Shown here: piece by piece, positions 30,129-40,514 of the stretch
Position numbering within the stretch: position 1 is the stretch's first letter
Layout of the letters: every line of letters begins with the position of its first letter
Source of the DNA: Glebionis coronaria
Taxonomy: Eukaryota > Streptophyta > Magnoliopsida > Asterales > Asteraceae
NCBI GenBank assembly: GCA_025667525.1
Contig: CM046877.1
Location: 30,825,255 to 30,889,254, forward strand
Direction of reading: 5' to 3'
DNA: 64,000 nucleotides
Notes under the pieces: generated by a model
Databases searched by the model: none
What the model was told of the DNA's origin: nothing
What the model saw: the letters and a program-made list of their open reading frames with translations, nothing else
Made by a program: the position numbers and the translations under genes

Positions 30129-30785
30129 TCATCTCCTAGGAGGAGGCATGGAGACCAAAGTAAGCAAGAAATCTTGCAAGCCCCTATGTAGTCCATACAT
30201 ATCCATCCTTAGGTTTTGGATGAGGAAGTGGTTGTAGAGACAACATGGACTAGGACCATGAGTTTGTTGAAACCCAAAGTAAGGATCACCCAAGAGGAGG
30301 GAAAGAGGGACACCCAAAATTGGGATGTTTGAGTTGGGTGGAGGTGGAGGCATGTTCCCCAAAGGGGAAATGGTTGAGTGTGGAGGTAAATCCTCCAAGG
30401 TTAGTGAAATGGGTGAGTTGTGAGGGGTAAATGGTGAAGTCACCAAAATATCATCAAAGTCATTCCCAAAAGGAATGCTTTGGATTGGTTGAGGTTGTGT
30501 GGTCACTTCCAAGGGTGCACTTGGAGTGAAGGGTGAAGAAAGCTCATTCATTCTAGAGTTGAATGAAGAGGAGGTAGAACCAATGGAGTGGTTATTACCA
30601 TGGGTGGAAGAAGTCTTGCATGGTGCAAGAGGTGGGGAAGGTGATGAAGAAATGAGGATAGGAGCATTCTCATTCTTAGGTGTGTGGAAAGGTGAAGAGT
30701 TAGGCTTAGCTACCTTAACCCTTATTTTGAGTGTTTTTCTTGGGGTGGAGGTCTTGGAAGTGTTTGAGGTTTTGGTACACACCAT
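30129..30785 (-). CDS. E4 ORFb, Pro/Ser-rich small protein
   Basis: 218 aa, from ATG 30785. The N-terminus is short, basic and Ser/Thr-rich, then a long Ser/Pro/Thr-rich disordered middle with PPPPP, and a C-terminal block HGPSPCCLYNHFLIQNLRMD followed by a Leu-rich helix. Shares order and C-terminal pattern with ORFc, so the two may be diverged duplicates. Function unknown. Confidence 0.55.
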   Translation of the reverse strand: MVCTKTSNTSKTSTPRKTLKIRVKVAKPNSSPFHTPKNENAPILISSSPSPPLAPCKTSSTHGNNHSIGSTSSSFNSRMNELSSPFTPSAPLEVTTQPQPIQSIPFGNDFDDILVTSPFTPHNSPISLTLEDLPPHSTISPLGNMPPPPPNSNIPILGVPLSLLLGDPYFGFQQTHGPSPCCLYNHFLIQNLRMDMYGLHRGLQDFLLTLVSMPPPRR

Positions 30786-31017
30786 GGTTGATTAGAGTGG
30801 TTTAAGGTTTAGGGAAGTATGTTTGATGTGTGGAGAACATGTCAAACAAGGTGGGTTTAAATGGTTGAGGGGATGATCCAAACTAGTAATGGGTTAAAAT
30901 CATTTTAGGTGAATAATGAATTTAGATACCCTAGTTTAGGAAATGTGCAGTTTATTACTGAAAATCATGCAAGGTTTACACAAAATTAAGAAAACAGTGT
31001 AAAGCAAAGATGCTGTC

Positions 31018-31104
31018 GTGCATAGTGACCGGCGGTTCCTTATCTAGGACCGGCGGTACCTTATCGATAAGGAACCGCGGGTCGATATGGAACCGCGACC
31101 AGAA
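31018..31104. repeat. E4 motif cluster between ORFa and ORFb
   Basis: GGCGGTTCCTTATC, GGCGGTACCTTATC, then inverted GATAAGGAACCGCGG and ATGGAACCGCGA. The central part around GGTACCTTATCGATAAGG is a near-perfect palindrome. Confidence 0.85.
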
Positions 31105-31375
31105 GGTTTTCAAAAATTTCCCATCCCATTTTTTGATAAACCCAGATTTTTCCAAAAGGTTTCACAAGCCAAAGTTAACTACAGATCATAATCTAATAAG
31201 CTAACTATCAAAAGGCATGCACATAGCAATGTAAATCACAATCATGAAGGCATAATTAACATTAAGGATCAAAGTAAATAATAATCCAAGCATAAGTTAA
31301 TACAAAACCAAATGAAGAGAATAGAGTCATGAAAACATCCTAGATGAGTGTTGCAAGTCACTATGAGCATAACAT

Positions 31376-32437
31376 CTAATTCCTTGATTCACTTCTGAGG
31401 CGTTCTCGAAGAAGATGATTGAGATCAAATTGATAGTCGGAATCAACTTCATGGGAGGACAAGATGGAGATTGAAGAGGACATGAAGTTAATGAAGTTTG
31501 AGGGAGGGTTACTAGAAGACTCTTCTTGAGAAGTATTTTCGACTTGACACGAGTTCACATTGATCTCGGGTGAAATGTTCCCTTGAATGGGAGACATGAC
31601 ACGATCAACGGAGTGATAGGGTGAAGATAGAAGAGACGGAAAGTCAATAAGGACTCTTCTAAGAAGACGAGAAAGAAGCATTCCATAGGGAACACTTGAC
31701 TTAGGCTCAAGAATAACAAACCTAATTCTTCTAGCTATGAAAAATGCGAGATTGTAAGGAGTTGTGGTGGCAACACAATACAACATGTGTGCAAGACAAG
31801 CGGGTACTAAATCCCGATTCCCATCAAGACACATTGCATTTTCCCTAATGATTTCAGCCCAAGGAGACATGAAATCATTAATATCACTAGATAGTAATTC
31901 CCAAGGAGAGAGAGTTCGAACAACTCCTTGAAATTTACCATGAATAGGATGCTCACGAGGTTTGGAAATGGTATGAATGATGTCCGAAGGAGTTGGAAGC
32001 ACAGTCACATAATGAGCATCAATAGGGGCCGATTCTAAAGAGTCTAAACTCCAAGCATCGGTGAATCGACATTGACCATTAGATGGCCCTCCAAGAATAT
32101 CACCGAATTCTTCAAGAGTGTAAATAATGATTTTCCCCATAATGGAAAATCGTATAGACAAACCATTATTGATGCTTATAAATGTGAATGAGCTAAAGAA
32201 CTCCATAAGAAATGAAGAAAATATTGGCTCATCAATATCAAGAAGACAATCAAACCCAATAGATTTAAACATGAAGCGAATAAACTCATTTGCGAAATTG
32301 GAACAAACAATGCGTCCTTCATGGAAACAACAATGTTTGAGAGACTTAGACGAGTTTTTGTGAGAGTGAATCAAAAGAGGGTGAGAGGGCATGTATGCTC
32401 GTGTTCGTTCGTGATCTTTTTGATATCTTGAAGACAT
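31376..32437 (-). CDS. E4 ORFa, 353 aa, putative plant retrotransposon ORF1-like protein
   Basis: First ORF after the primer site, start ATG 32437. The middle has the pattern seen in Athila ORF1 and 'putative plant transposon' proteins: a small hydrophobic-aromatic block (FTFISINNGLSIRFSIMGK), then YTLEEFGDILGGP, then a helical region with HMLYCVATTTPYNLAFFIA. The C-terminus is serine-rich. I assign it to this loose class by pattern only; it may act as a Gag. The 1.9 kb from 32438 to 34330 upstream is non-coding and holds one motif cluster. Confidence 0.55.
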   Translation of the reverse strand: MSSRYQKDHERTRAYMPSHPLLIHSHKNSSKSLKHCCFHEGRIVCSNFANEFIRFMFKSIGFDCLLDIDEPIFSSFLMEFFSSFTFISINNGLSIRFSIMGKIIIYTLEEFGDILGGPSNGQCRFTDAWSLDSLESAPIDAHYVTVLPTPSDIIHTISKPREHPIHGKFQGVVRTLSPWELLSSDINDFMSPWAEIIRENAMCLDGNRDLVPACLAHMLYCVATTTPYNLAFFIARRIRFVILEPKSSVPYGMLLSRLLRRVLIDFPSLLSSPYHSVDRVMSPIQGNISPEINVNSCQVENTSQEESSSNPPSNFINFMSSSISILSSHEVDSDYQFDLNHLLRERLRSESRN

Positions 32438-33124
32438 GACAAGTACCTAAACACGAAAATATCTATCCAATCACTCATATGAAAAATTAAAATCAACAAA
32501 CAAAGAATATGAGAATGTGTTATATCAATTTCTTGAGAAACAAAGGATTGAATCCATATCATTCTCATGTTCACAATGTAGCTATTCCATTATTTACCAA
32601 GAAAATATGAACTATGTTGGATCAACAATGAACTTAGAACATTGGTTTTTCAAAACAAGGTTTTTAGGTAAGCATTAACAATGTCATTACCTACTTGTTC
32701 ATGGGTTATCTCAAATCCATCATTCAACCAAAATCATTTGGCCTAAATTCGGATTTGTTCTACAAGTGGATTTTAGTGAAATCTTAATGAATATCAACCT
32801 AAGGAATCATAGTAAGATTACCATGTCAACCCACATTCCTATTAAGGTTTTAATTCAATTTCAATTTTAAAAATCCCCAATTATGAAAGGATGAACCCTA
32901 GAACAAAATAGATGAAATTGAAAGAAAATACTTACAGTTAATTGATGTTAGATGAAGGATGAGTGAAACCCACAACTTGGAATCAATTAATTTGAGTGAT
33001 TGAAGGTTTTGGAAGCTTCAACAATGGTGGAAAAGGTAAAACCCGTCGGTTGTGTGTTTTTGGGAGAGAGAGAGTTTGGTTTAAAAAAGAATAAAAAACT
33101 CAAACTGGCGCTCTGACAAAAGTT

Positions 33125-33192
33125 ACTGCCCGTGGTACCTTATCGATAAGGAACCGCGGGTTTGAGCCGCGGAGTTAAGGAACCGCCTGCAG
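33125..33192. repeat. E4 motif cluster upstream of ORFa
   Basis: CGTGGTACCTTATC, inverted GATAAGGAACCGCGG, GAGCCGCGG and AAGGAACCGCC. Also centred on CTTATCGATAAGG. Confidence 0.75.
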
Positions 33193-34330
33193 AGGCAGGT
33201 TTCTATCTCTGAAAAATGCCAAATTTTGAAAATCCAGTTTTTCTAAAATACTTGAAATTAAATCATGAGCCTTTTAGAATATCATTGGATCATCATAACA
33301 CTAAGCAATATGCCTTAACGAAGGATTACGAGTTAAATCAAGATCGAATAGAACCGAAACGGACAAACGACTACTCGTAGCAAAACGACTAAATGGAGAG
33401 AAATCAAGGGAAGTGAATCAAGACTAGGATCAATGCTCAAGGGATTAATGACAATCTTCAAGTAGTTGAAACGAAGAGCTTGTGTCATATATAGTGGTTT
33501 AAGACGTGCCTTTCCGGCGAAATGTTAAACGGCTTTGGTAATGAATAAGCACAAAGCAATTATTCAAGTATAGACTAAGATCACTTTCAATAATAGTCTT
33601 AGTCTAAACCAAAATATGAGCAAGGTATTAATTCACTTTCTCTCCCACAAAGGGCCTACTAACCGTATGGGTGCAAACCATAGAAATCATGCTTGATACT
33701 TTAAGCTTCTACTAACTCACTCTACATCACCATAGTGAGTCAAGTATCCAAGCAATGAAGGTTTGAGAGGATAAAGAAAAGAAGCACAAACCACAAATAA
33801 ATGTCAAGGCAAGGATGCCGAGAACAAGCACATAGTCAAGCAATGATCAAAAGAATGATCAAAGGGCGTGTGGAAGAACGAAAGCGTACCTTGGCCACAA
33901 AGAGCAATCCATGAAGGAATAAGTGTTATGCCCAATCAATGACTATGATGAGTACTAAGTCTTCAAGGACTAGTATCATTCCCAATCATCTTGGTATCAT
34001 CATTCAAAGATGTTAAAGATCAATGAAAATGATTCTTCTACAAGTGCAAGTAACTTAATCCACAACCAACTAAGTGATTGATCTTCATGAGTACCTACAC
34101 AAAGCAAGATGCAAACTAGTAGATACATTTCAAGAGTATATCTAAAATGCATAAAGGCTACTAATCTTAAGTGGGATGCAATGTTATCAATTAAAAGACC
34201 TATTTTTCAAAGAAAACATAGTTTTGACCAAAGAGGAACTTTAGTACAACTAGACCTTCTAATTTGAGGAGACAATGGATCGATACAAGTTTTAAAGTAC
34301 AATATACTTCAAAGATCTTAAGTGACCATC

Positions 34331-34342
34331 GCTCTGATACCA
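34331..34342 (-). other. E4 primer binding site (tRNA-iMet)
   Basis: Sense TGGTATCAGAGC two bases inside the 5' LTR. Confidence 0.9.
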
Positions 34343-34344
34343 AT

Positions 34345-35944
34345 TGTAGAAACTAGAAGGGGGGGGGGGGGTTGAATAGTTTCTCTTCGATTGGTGACCA
34401 AATTAATATTTCTTTCAATTTGGTTTGTATCAAAACTATCTTTTACTTAAATCTAAGTTGCATAATGATTAGGTTCAATTGAAATGCACTAGCAAGAATA
34501 ATAAGCAAGTATAATGATAATGAAATAAGTAAAGAGCAAGGAAGGAAACAACCTAGTGGGAAGACACCAAGATTTATAGTGGTTCGACAACGAGGCTCTA
34601 TCATCGTTTCTACTCCACTCCTCGAGTACACTTACTCGAGATTTCCACTATATCCACAAGCTCCCTTCTCGGCGGAGAAAACCTTACATCGTTGCTTACA
34701 TTATTTTCGGACACTAAGCTAAATGTCGAGACCTAATCTTTAGCTAGGACCAATCTACACGACGTTGCCTACTTCACAATTTAACGACACAAGGCTAGAT
34801 GTCGAGTTCTAATCTTAAGGTAGAACCAATCTTCACGACGTCTCCTACTTCACCATTTTACGACACAAGGCTAGATGTCGAGTTCTAATCGAAAGCTAGA
34901 ACCAATCTTCACGACTCTTCACTTTGAAGCTAAGTGAGAACTTCACACAACACAACTACTAATCACTTTAAAGTTTAGTGAGAACTCACAAGACACGACC
35001 ACATCACTTTATAGTTTAGTGAGAACTCCTAATCAAATCTATTACAACTCAACTAGACTTATCCAAGTACACACATGTAGCTTGGATTTACACAACACAA
35101 ATCCAAGCAAACACATATGCAATGGATGTACACAACAAATCCAAGTATTCACAAATAACTTGGATGAACACAACTAGTCCAAGTATTCATAAATACATTG
35201 GATTGACCTAAAACACAAAGGTATCATGATGAATATGACTAGCTCATAAATTCATCTTTATCACTACACTAGTGAGTGAGTGATCTTCTCATTGGACATG
35301 GTAAAGGAGGGGATCAAGAGGATAATCATATGTAAACATCCTTAACAAATTAAGTGATCATTTACTAATGATTATGCTATAGAAAATAGAAAAAGGGCTG
35401 AGAAAAACGTCCAAGAGGCTTGCTGGAAAATGAGATTTGACCCACTATTTAAAGGAGACAAAGTTACAACGGATCTATAACGGCTACTGTGCGCGGTACC
35501 TTATCTCACCCCGCGGTACCATATCGCTAAGGTACCGCGTAGGTACTTAAGGTACTGCCACTAGACTCCGCTCCGTTTTTTTGTCTTTTAGTGGGGTGGG
35601 AATATCTGAGGTATTTGAACCCTTCAAAGGATATTCTAACAGCATTTGGAATATGCCATTTTCAAATTTTCATTTTCCATTTTAATAAAACATTTTCTAA
35701 AAAAGAAAGTTTATTAAAAAGTCTTTTGTCTTATTAGCAAAAGTGAGTTTTAAGGATAATCATTTTGATGATCACTAAGTATGATTAAGAAAGGTTAGTG
35801 ATATGATTATTACCTTGATGATAGTGTTAGTTAAATAATTCATTTTGTGTTTCTACACTAAATGTGTTGTATGGTTTGTTGTGATCAAAACTAAGAAAGA
35901 TTAGTTAACACTAATAATGTTTTTAGGCATTACTTGCATTAACA
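34345..35944 (-). repeat. E4 5' LTR
   Basis: 1600 bp, near-identical to 26599-28195; motif cluster at 35492-35555. Confidence 0.9.
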
Positions 35945-35949
35945 TGATG
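35945..35949. repeat. Target-site duplication of E4, right copy (TGATG)
   Basis: Matches 26594-26598. Confidence 0.88.
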
Positions 35950-36824
35950 CTGTTTTAATTTATGTTTTGTGCTATCTCATGATTTAAGCTCACGTTAGCG
36001 TTCATAACATTGTTCACGTTCAAGTTCGTGTGTCATTTCGTGATACACGTTTCACAGTTTATTACCGAATACGGTTACAGAAAGCCTGAGAAACCAGACT
36101 CAAGTTTAGCACATCTATTCCATAATCAGGCAGACGTTTCACATCTCAGGCTGTATCGTTTGGCATTCCTTCCTCGGTTAGAATACGTTCATGATATGTT
36201 ATAGTATCACGTCCACAATATGTTTCACGTATCACATTCATGATATATCTCATGCACAACGTTCCTTTTATGATCACGAACCACGTTCACAATTGCTCAC
36301 GTAGCACGTTCACAATTGTTCACGTAGTTCGTCCCTATATATTTTCAGCAATCTGCCCAGAGATATAATTGTTATCTCTTTAGGATAATTGTACGTACCT
36401 TTTCATGCTATGGCTTGTTCATTCTATCAGATTCAGAAAATCCATCTTAAGTATGGAACCAGAAACTATTTCAGCATTCATCACGACAGGGTCATCAAGA
36501 CAGGGTCATCAGGACAGGGTCATCAGGACAGGGTCATCAGGACAGGGTCATCAGGATAGGGTCATTAGGGCCAAGATTTTCATTGTGTTTAGACCTTTGA
36601 AGCAGTCGTTTCGAGTAGGAAGCCACTCGGAACGGAGGATTCCATCCGGACCTCTCATCCTTTTTCCTTCAATAATTCAGTTAAGTTCTTCCAGGCACGT
36701 CACGTTCTATGTTCTCTTCAGTAATGTCACGTTCCATGTTCTCTTCAGTCATGTCACGACCATGTTCATTTCAGCTTATCATGTCTCTGATTCGAGGACG
36801 AATCCCCTTTTAGAAAGGAAGAAT
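35950..36824 (+). other. G1 3' internal region with repeats and polypurine tract
   Basis: Non-coding remnant. Words like CACGTTCA recur through 35985-36330. A 15-bp tandem repeat (GACAGGGTCATCAGG, about six copies) lies at 36478-36570. The block ATTCGAGGACGAAT and a purine tract (TTTTAGAAAGGAAGAAT, 36808-36824) lead into the 3' LTR; G2 has the same ATTCGTGGACGAATT before its LTR. Confidence 0.7.
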
Positions 36825-36987
36825 TGTAAGACCCCCGGCATTATCATGTTTCTAATTCTAGGACGATGGCATTATCATGTTTCTAATTCGAGGATGAATT
36901 GTTCTTTTAGAGGGGAACAGTTGTAAAACCCGCTTTAAAAAAAGCCATGAAAATATTAATTACACGAAACATCAGATTAATTAAAAC

Positions 36988-37566
36988 TGTTGGGTCAAAA
37001 AGTTGATGTGGCAGAAACTCAAAAATGAAGAAAACGTGAAGTTTTTGTCTAAGCGTTGTCAAGACTAATTTGGGCGTTGACAAGAGTTAATTAGGCATTG
37101 ATGGCTCAAGCATTGTCGTGTGATATCCAAGCATTGTCACATGCAATTCAAGCATTGACAAAACGTAGACAAAGAAGCTTATGGAAGCTTCTATTTAGAT
37201 ACACATACAAAAGATATTCTGCATAAGTTTATTTAAATAGAAGATTTACTTGTTTATTCATCATTATCTCTTGTAAACCATAATCCTTACATTATAAAAG
37301 GAACCAAGGGTCATAGGTTTTATTCATTCAATTCATTCACAATGTAAACCTAAAGTGTGTATCGACTAGACGTGGGATTCAATGTATACACGTCTAGTGA
37401 TTGTTAATTATTAATATAGTTAGCAATCCAATTGTGTTTTAATTCATGTTTCGTGCCTAAACACCTTGTTAATGGTTGTTGTTCTAATTCCGCTTTGATT
37501 GTTTAAATCATATGAACAATGATCATTCCTAGTAGCTTAAAAGATCCGGAAACCAAGGTTTCCACA
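36988..37566 (+). repeat. E5 5' LTR
   Basis: TGTTGGGTC to TTTCCACA; TATA box TATAAAAG at 37293-37300. Only about seven differences from the 3' LTR by eye. Confidence 0.92.
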
Positions 37567-37568
37567 AT

Positions 37569-37580
37569 TGGTATCAGAGC
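37569..37580 (+). other. E5 primer binding site (tRNA-iMet)
   Basis: TGGTATCAGAGC, two bases after the LTR. Confidence 0.9.
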
Positions 37581-39923
37581 CTCGTGGCTCGTGATGCTAG
37601 GACCAACAAGGTGTTCGTATATCGTGAAGAAGAAGAAAAATTCGTATAGAGTTTTTCTGGACGTTTTTGTGTGCGAAGCAGTATTCAGAAGGTCATAACT
37701 TTCGATTGAACCGTTGGATCGTCACGAAATTTTATATGTGTGTTCTACATACATAGATCTAAACATCCACCAGAGGGATTGTCGAGTTTTATCCCCAGGC
37801 AAAAGTTATTAAGCGTCAAAGTCAGCAGGGAGTGAATGCAGTTTTCTGTGGACAGCCATGTTCAAAACACGATCTCTCCTTCGTTAACCGTTGGATCTTC
37901 GTGATTTTTGAACTGTAGATTCTTGGCACATGTGTCTAGAATCTCACTGAAGGGATTTTTGATCTGAGCCCTAATGATGATGATATTCAGCATCGAAGTT
38001 GACTGTTTAAGGTATTAACGTTTTGCTTGTTTTTTACATGAAATCATGAACTAGGGTTTCTATAAACCCTAGATCAAGATAAAAAGCAAAAAGTTGGAGG
38101 TATGTGGCTGTTAAAACACATGATGGTTTATATGATTCAGATCCTAGTATGTTTTTCATAACCCTAGTTAGAGTTTTGATGCTATGACAGATTTAAGATT
38201 TCAAAACTATTGAGTTGTTAGAGGTTTGTGAACCCTAGATCTGTTTTATAAAACATAGCAACTATAAACCTTCGATTCTGTTGAGATTGTGACATGTAGG
38301 CTGTCAAAAGGTGACTTGTTTTGATGAAGTTTGTGTGATACCGTATGAGAAAAGATTTGCATGGGATGGTGTCACGTATGAGACATGTGAATATCAGATC
38401 ATGTTTTAGTATGCATATGTTATTCACAAGAAGCGTAAAGAAAATTGTTTGCTGTTCTTGAATATGATTTTATTCACAAGAAGCGTAGAGAAAATTGTGA
38501 TGAAGATTAAACAAGATTTGTGTTCACACGGTGCCTTAAAGATCATTGGTCAAAATCATTTGTGTTCACACGGGACAATGTTTCTGATTGGTTAAGCAAC
38601 TTGTGTTCACACGATCAAAGAAACAAAGAGTGACGTTACATTTATTCTGCGTTCACACGATTCTACAGTAGTAATTGGATGACAAGTTTCTGTTCAAGAC
38701 GTGGGGTCAAGATAAGGATCCTACTTTGTAGGAATTGCTTTGGCTGCTGATTTTATGGGTCACGGATATCAGTAAAAAGACGTGTGGAAAAAGTGACGTG
38801 TTTAAAGGAAAGAAGAAGATTTGCTCCTAAAATTTTGGGATTTTATTTGTGATGGTTAATTTGTAACGTGAACAAGGTTTGCATGGAAACTATTATGGGA
38901 ATATATTACATTCTATTTTTGGACGTGATGGAATGAAAACAAGTCAAAGATGTACGTGATGTTGAACAAAACAAAGCTGATGTGCATGTATTAACAGTAA
39001 GGCGCTGACAGTGGGCGCTGACAGTGACACTGACAAGTGTCATCCGAGATATGAAGTTTGGTCCGCTGACGAGTGTTGTCCGATATGGGACAATACATTA
39101 GTGAAGGTTTATCGGTCAGTGAAGGATCTCGGGTAAAGGAGAAATTGCTGCTGTTTGAGAAAATTGGTACGTTTTATGCACACAAAAAGGAGGATTATAC
39201 ACACAAAGGTACATGGAATCTCCGTTTTAATTTAGAATATCATGATGATATTTATGGCTCGGATATTTTTGAAAGGGATTAATGATTTTTAAGTAAGTTA
39301 GCAACAGTTCGTGAAGAATTTTATTGGATTATGTAATCGGGATAGCCTTGTGAAAGAGTTATCCGTTGACAGCTTTTACATATGAAGATATTGACTTGTC
39401 ATGAAGAGGTGTTAGCTTAAGGGGAAGAATTCTTATGGTAAGTTTGATGATTGAAGAAGATTTTCGCGAGTTTGTGTTCTATCATATCTTAAAGTCGTGC
39501 ACTTCCAGTCATAGACTTTAAAGGTAACTTGTTCGTGCTTTACATGGTTGGTGACGAAGACTTGTCATAACACTTGAAGGAGTTACATTATCGTGCTCAG
39601 TGTCTCACAAAGGATGAGAATATTGACAAGGGATCGAGGTCTACTTATATCCTCCTCTATAAGTTCTTAGTCACATGGATAGTACAAGACATGGAATACA
39701 AGGTTGGGTTATTCTACTTCTACATCAAGAATACTTTATTTATTTTTCTTCAAGATCATTACACAGAGCCTACATATGGAGAATCTTCAACATTGCATAC
39801 ATTGTTTACTTCCTTGTTGATGTGACAAAAAGGGGAAGAAATACATGCTACACTTGAGGGGAAGCAATTTGAAGATCATGTACAACTTACAAGAGATACA
39901 CATAGAAGTTTTGCCACTATCAA
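37581..39923 (+). other. E5 interior, non-coding
   Basis: No credible ORF. Contains four copies of a GTGTTCACACG-like imperfect palindrome at about 38519-38660, two copies of ATTCACAAGAAGCGTARAGAA at about 38421-38495, and CGCTGACA motifs at 39000-39070. Confidence 0.7.
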
Positions 39924-39935
39924 CTAGGGGAAGAT
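39924..39935 (+). other. E5 polypurine tract
   Basis: CTAGGGGAAGAT directly before the 3' LTR. Confidence 0.85.
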
Positions 39936-40514
39936 TGTTGGGTCAAAAAGTTAATGTGGCAGAAACTCAAAAATGAAGAAAACGTGAAGTTTTTGTCTAA
40001 GCGTTGTCAAGACTAATTTGGGCGTTGACAAGAGTTAATTAGGCATTGATGGCTCAAGCATTGTCGTGTGATATCCAAGCATTGTCACATGCAATTCAAG
40101 CATTGACAAAACGTAGACAAAGAAGCTTATGGAAGCTTCTATTTAGATAAACATGCAAAAGATATTCTGCATAAGTTTATTTAAATAGAAGATTTACTTG
40201 TTTATTCATCATTATCTCTTGTAAACCCTAATCCTTACACTATAAAAGGAACCAAGGGTCATAGGTTTTATTCATTCAATTCATTCACAATGTAAACCTA
40301 AAGTGTGTGTCGACTAGACGTGGGATTCAATGTATACACGTCTAGTGATTGTTAATTATTAATATAGTTAGCAATCCAATTGTGTTTTAATTCATGTTTC
40401 GTGCCTAAACACCTTGTTAATGGTTGTTGTTCTAATTCCGCTTTGATTGTTTAAATCATATGAACAATGATCATTCCTAGTAGCTTAAAAGATCCGGAAA
40501 CCAAGGTTTCCACA
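39936..40514 (+). repeat. E5 3' LTR
   Basis: 579 bp; TATA box at 40241-40248. Confidence 0.92.

Larger units (their letters stand above)
26599..35944 (-). mobile_element. E4: LTR element without pol, three small ORFs
   Basis: 9.35 kb, with 1.6-kb LTRs differing at only scattered positions, primer site by the right LTR and polypurine tract by the left, so sense is minus. The internal 6.1 kb has no protease, integrase or RT. It holds three spaced ORFs (353, 218, 208 aa), each with a cluster of the element's own palindromic motif upstream. The LTR end (GAAACTAGAAGGGGG) and primer spacing look copia-like. Best called a LARD-type non-autonomous element. Confidence 0.85.
36988..40514 (+). mobile_element. 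E5: short non-autonomous LTR element
   Basis: 3,527 bp with 579-bp LTRs, target duplication AAAAC (36983-36987 and 40515-40519), tRNA-iMet primer site and polypurine tract. The 2.4-kb interior has only short, unconvincing frames. The LTR starts TGTTGGG like E1 in sense orientation and carries a cluster of the E1-type motif (AAGCGTTGTCAAG, GGGCGTTGACAAG and CpG-decayed forms) at 37049-37160. It must be moved by another element's enzymes. Confidence 0.9.

Noticed and set aside
30700..30785. Resemblance of the E4 ORFb N-terminus to a histone H3 tail
   Set aside because: Only a loose Thr/Ser/Lys composition match over about 15 residues; no conserved spacing.
36478..36570. Short direct repeats as a CRISPR-like array
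   Set aside because: Head-to-tail 15-bp units without spacers in plant retrotransposon sequence; a simple tandem repeat.
39073..39282. Small ORFs inside E5 (69-83 aa) as coding
   Set aside because: No domain, no conserved start context and no sign of Gag or enzyme motifs; the element appears non-coding.
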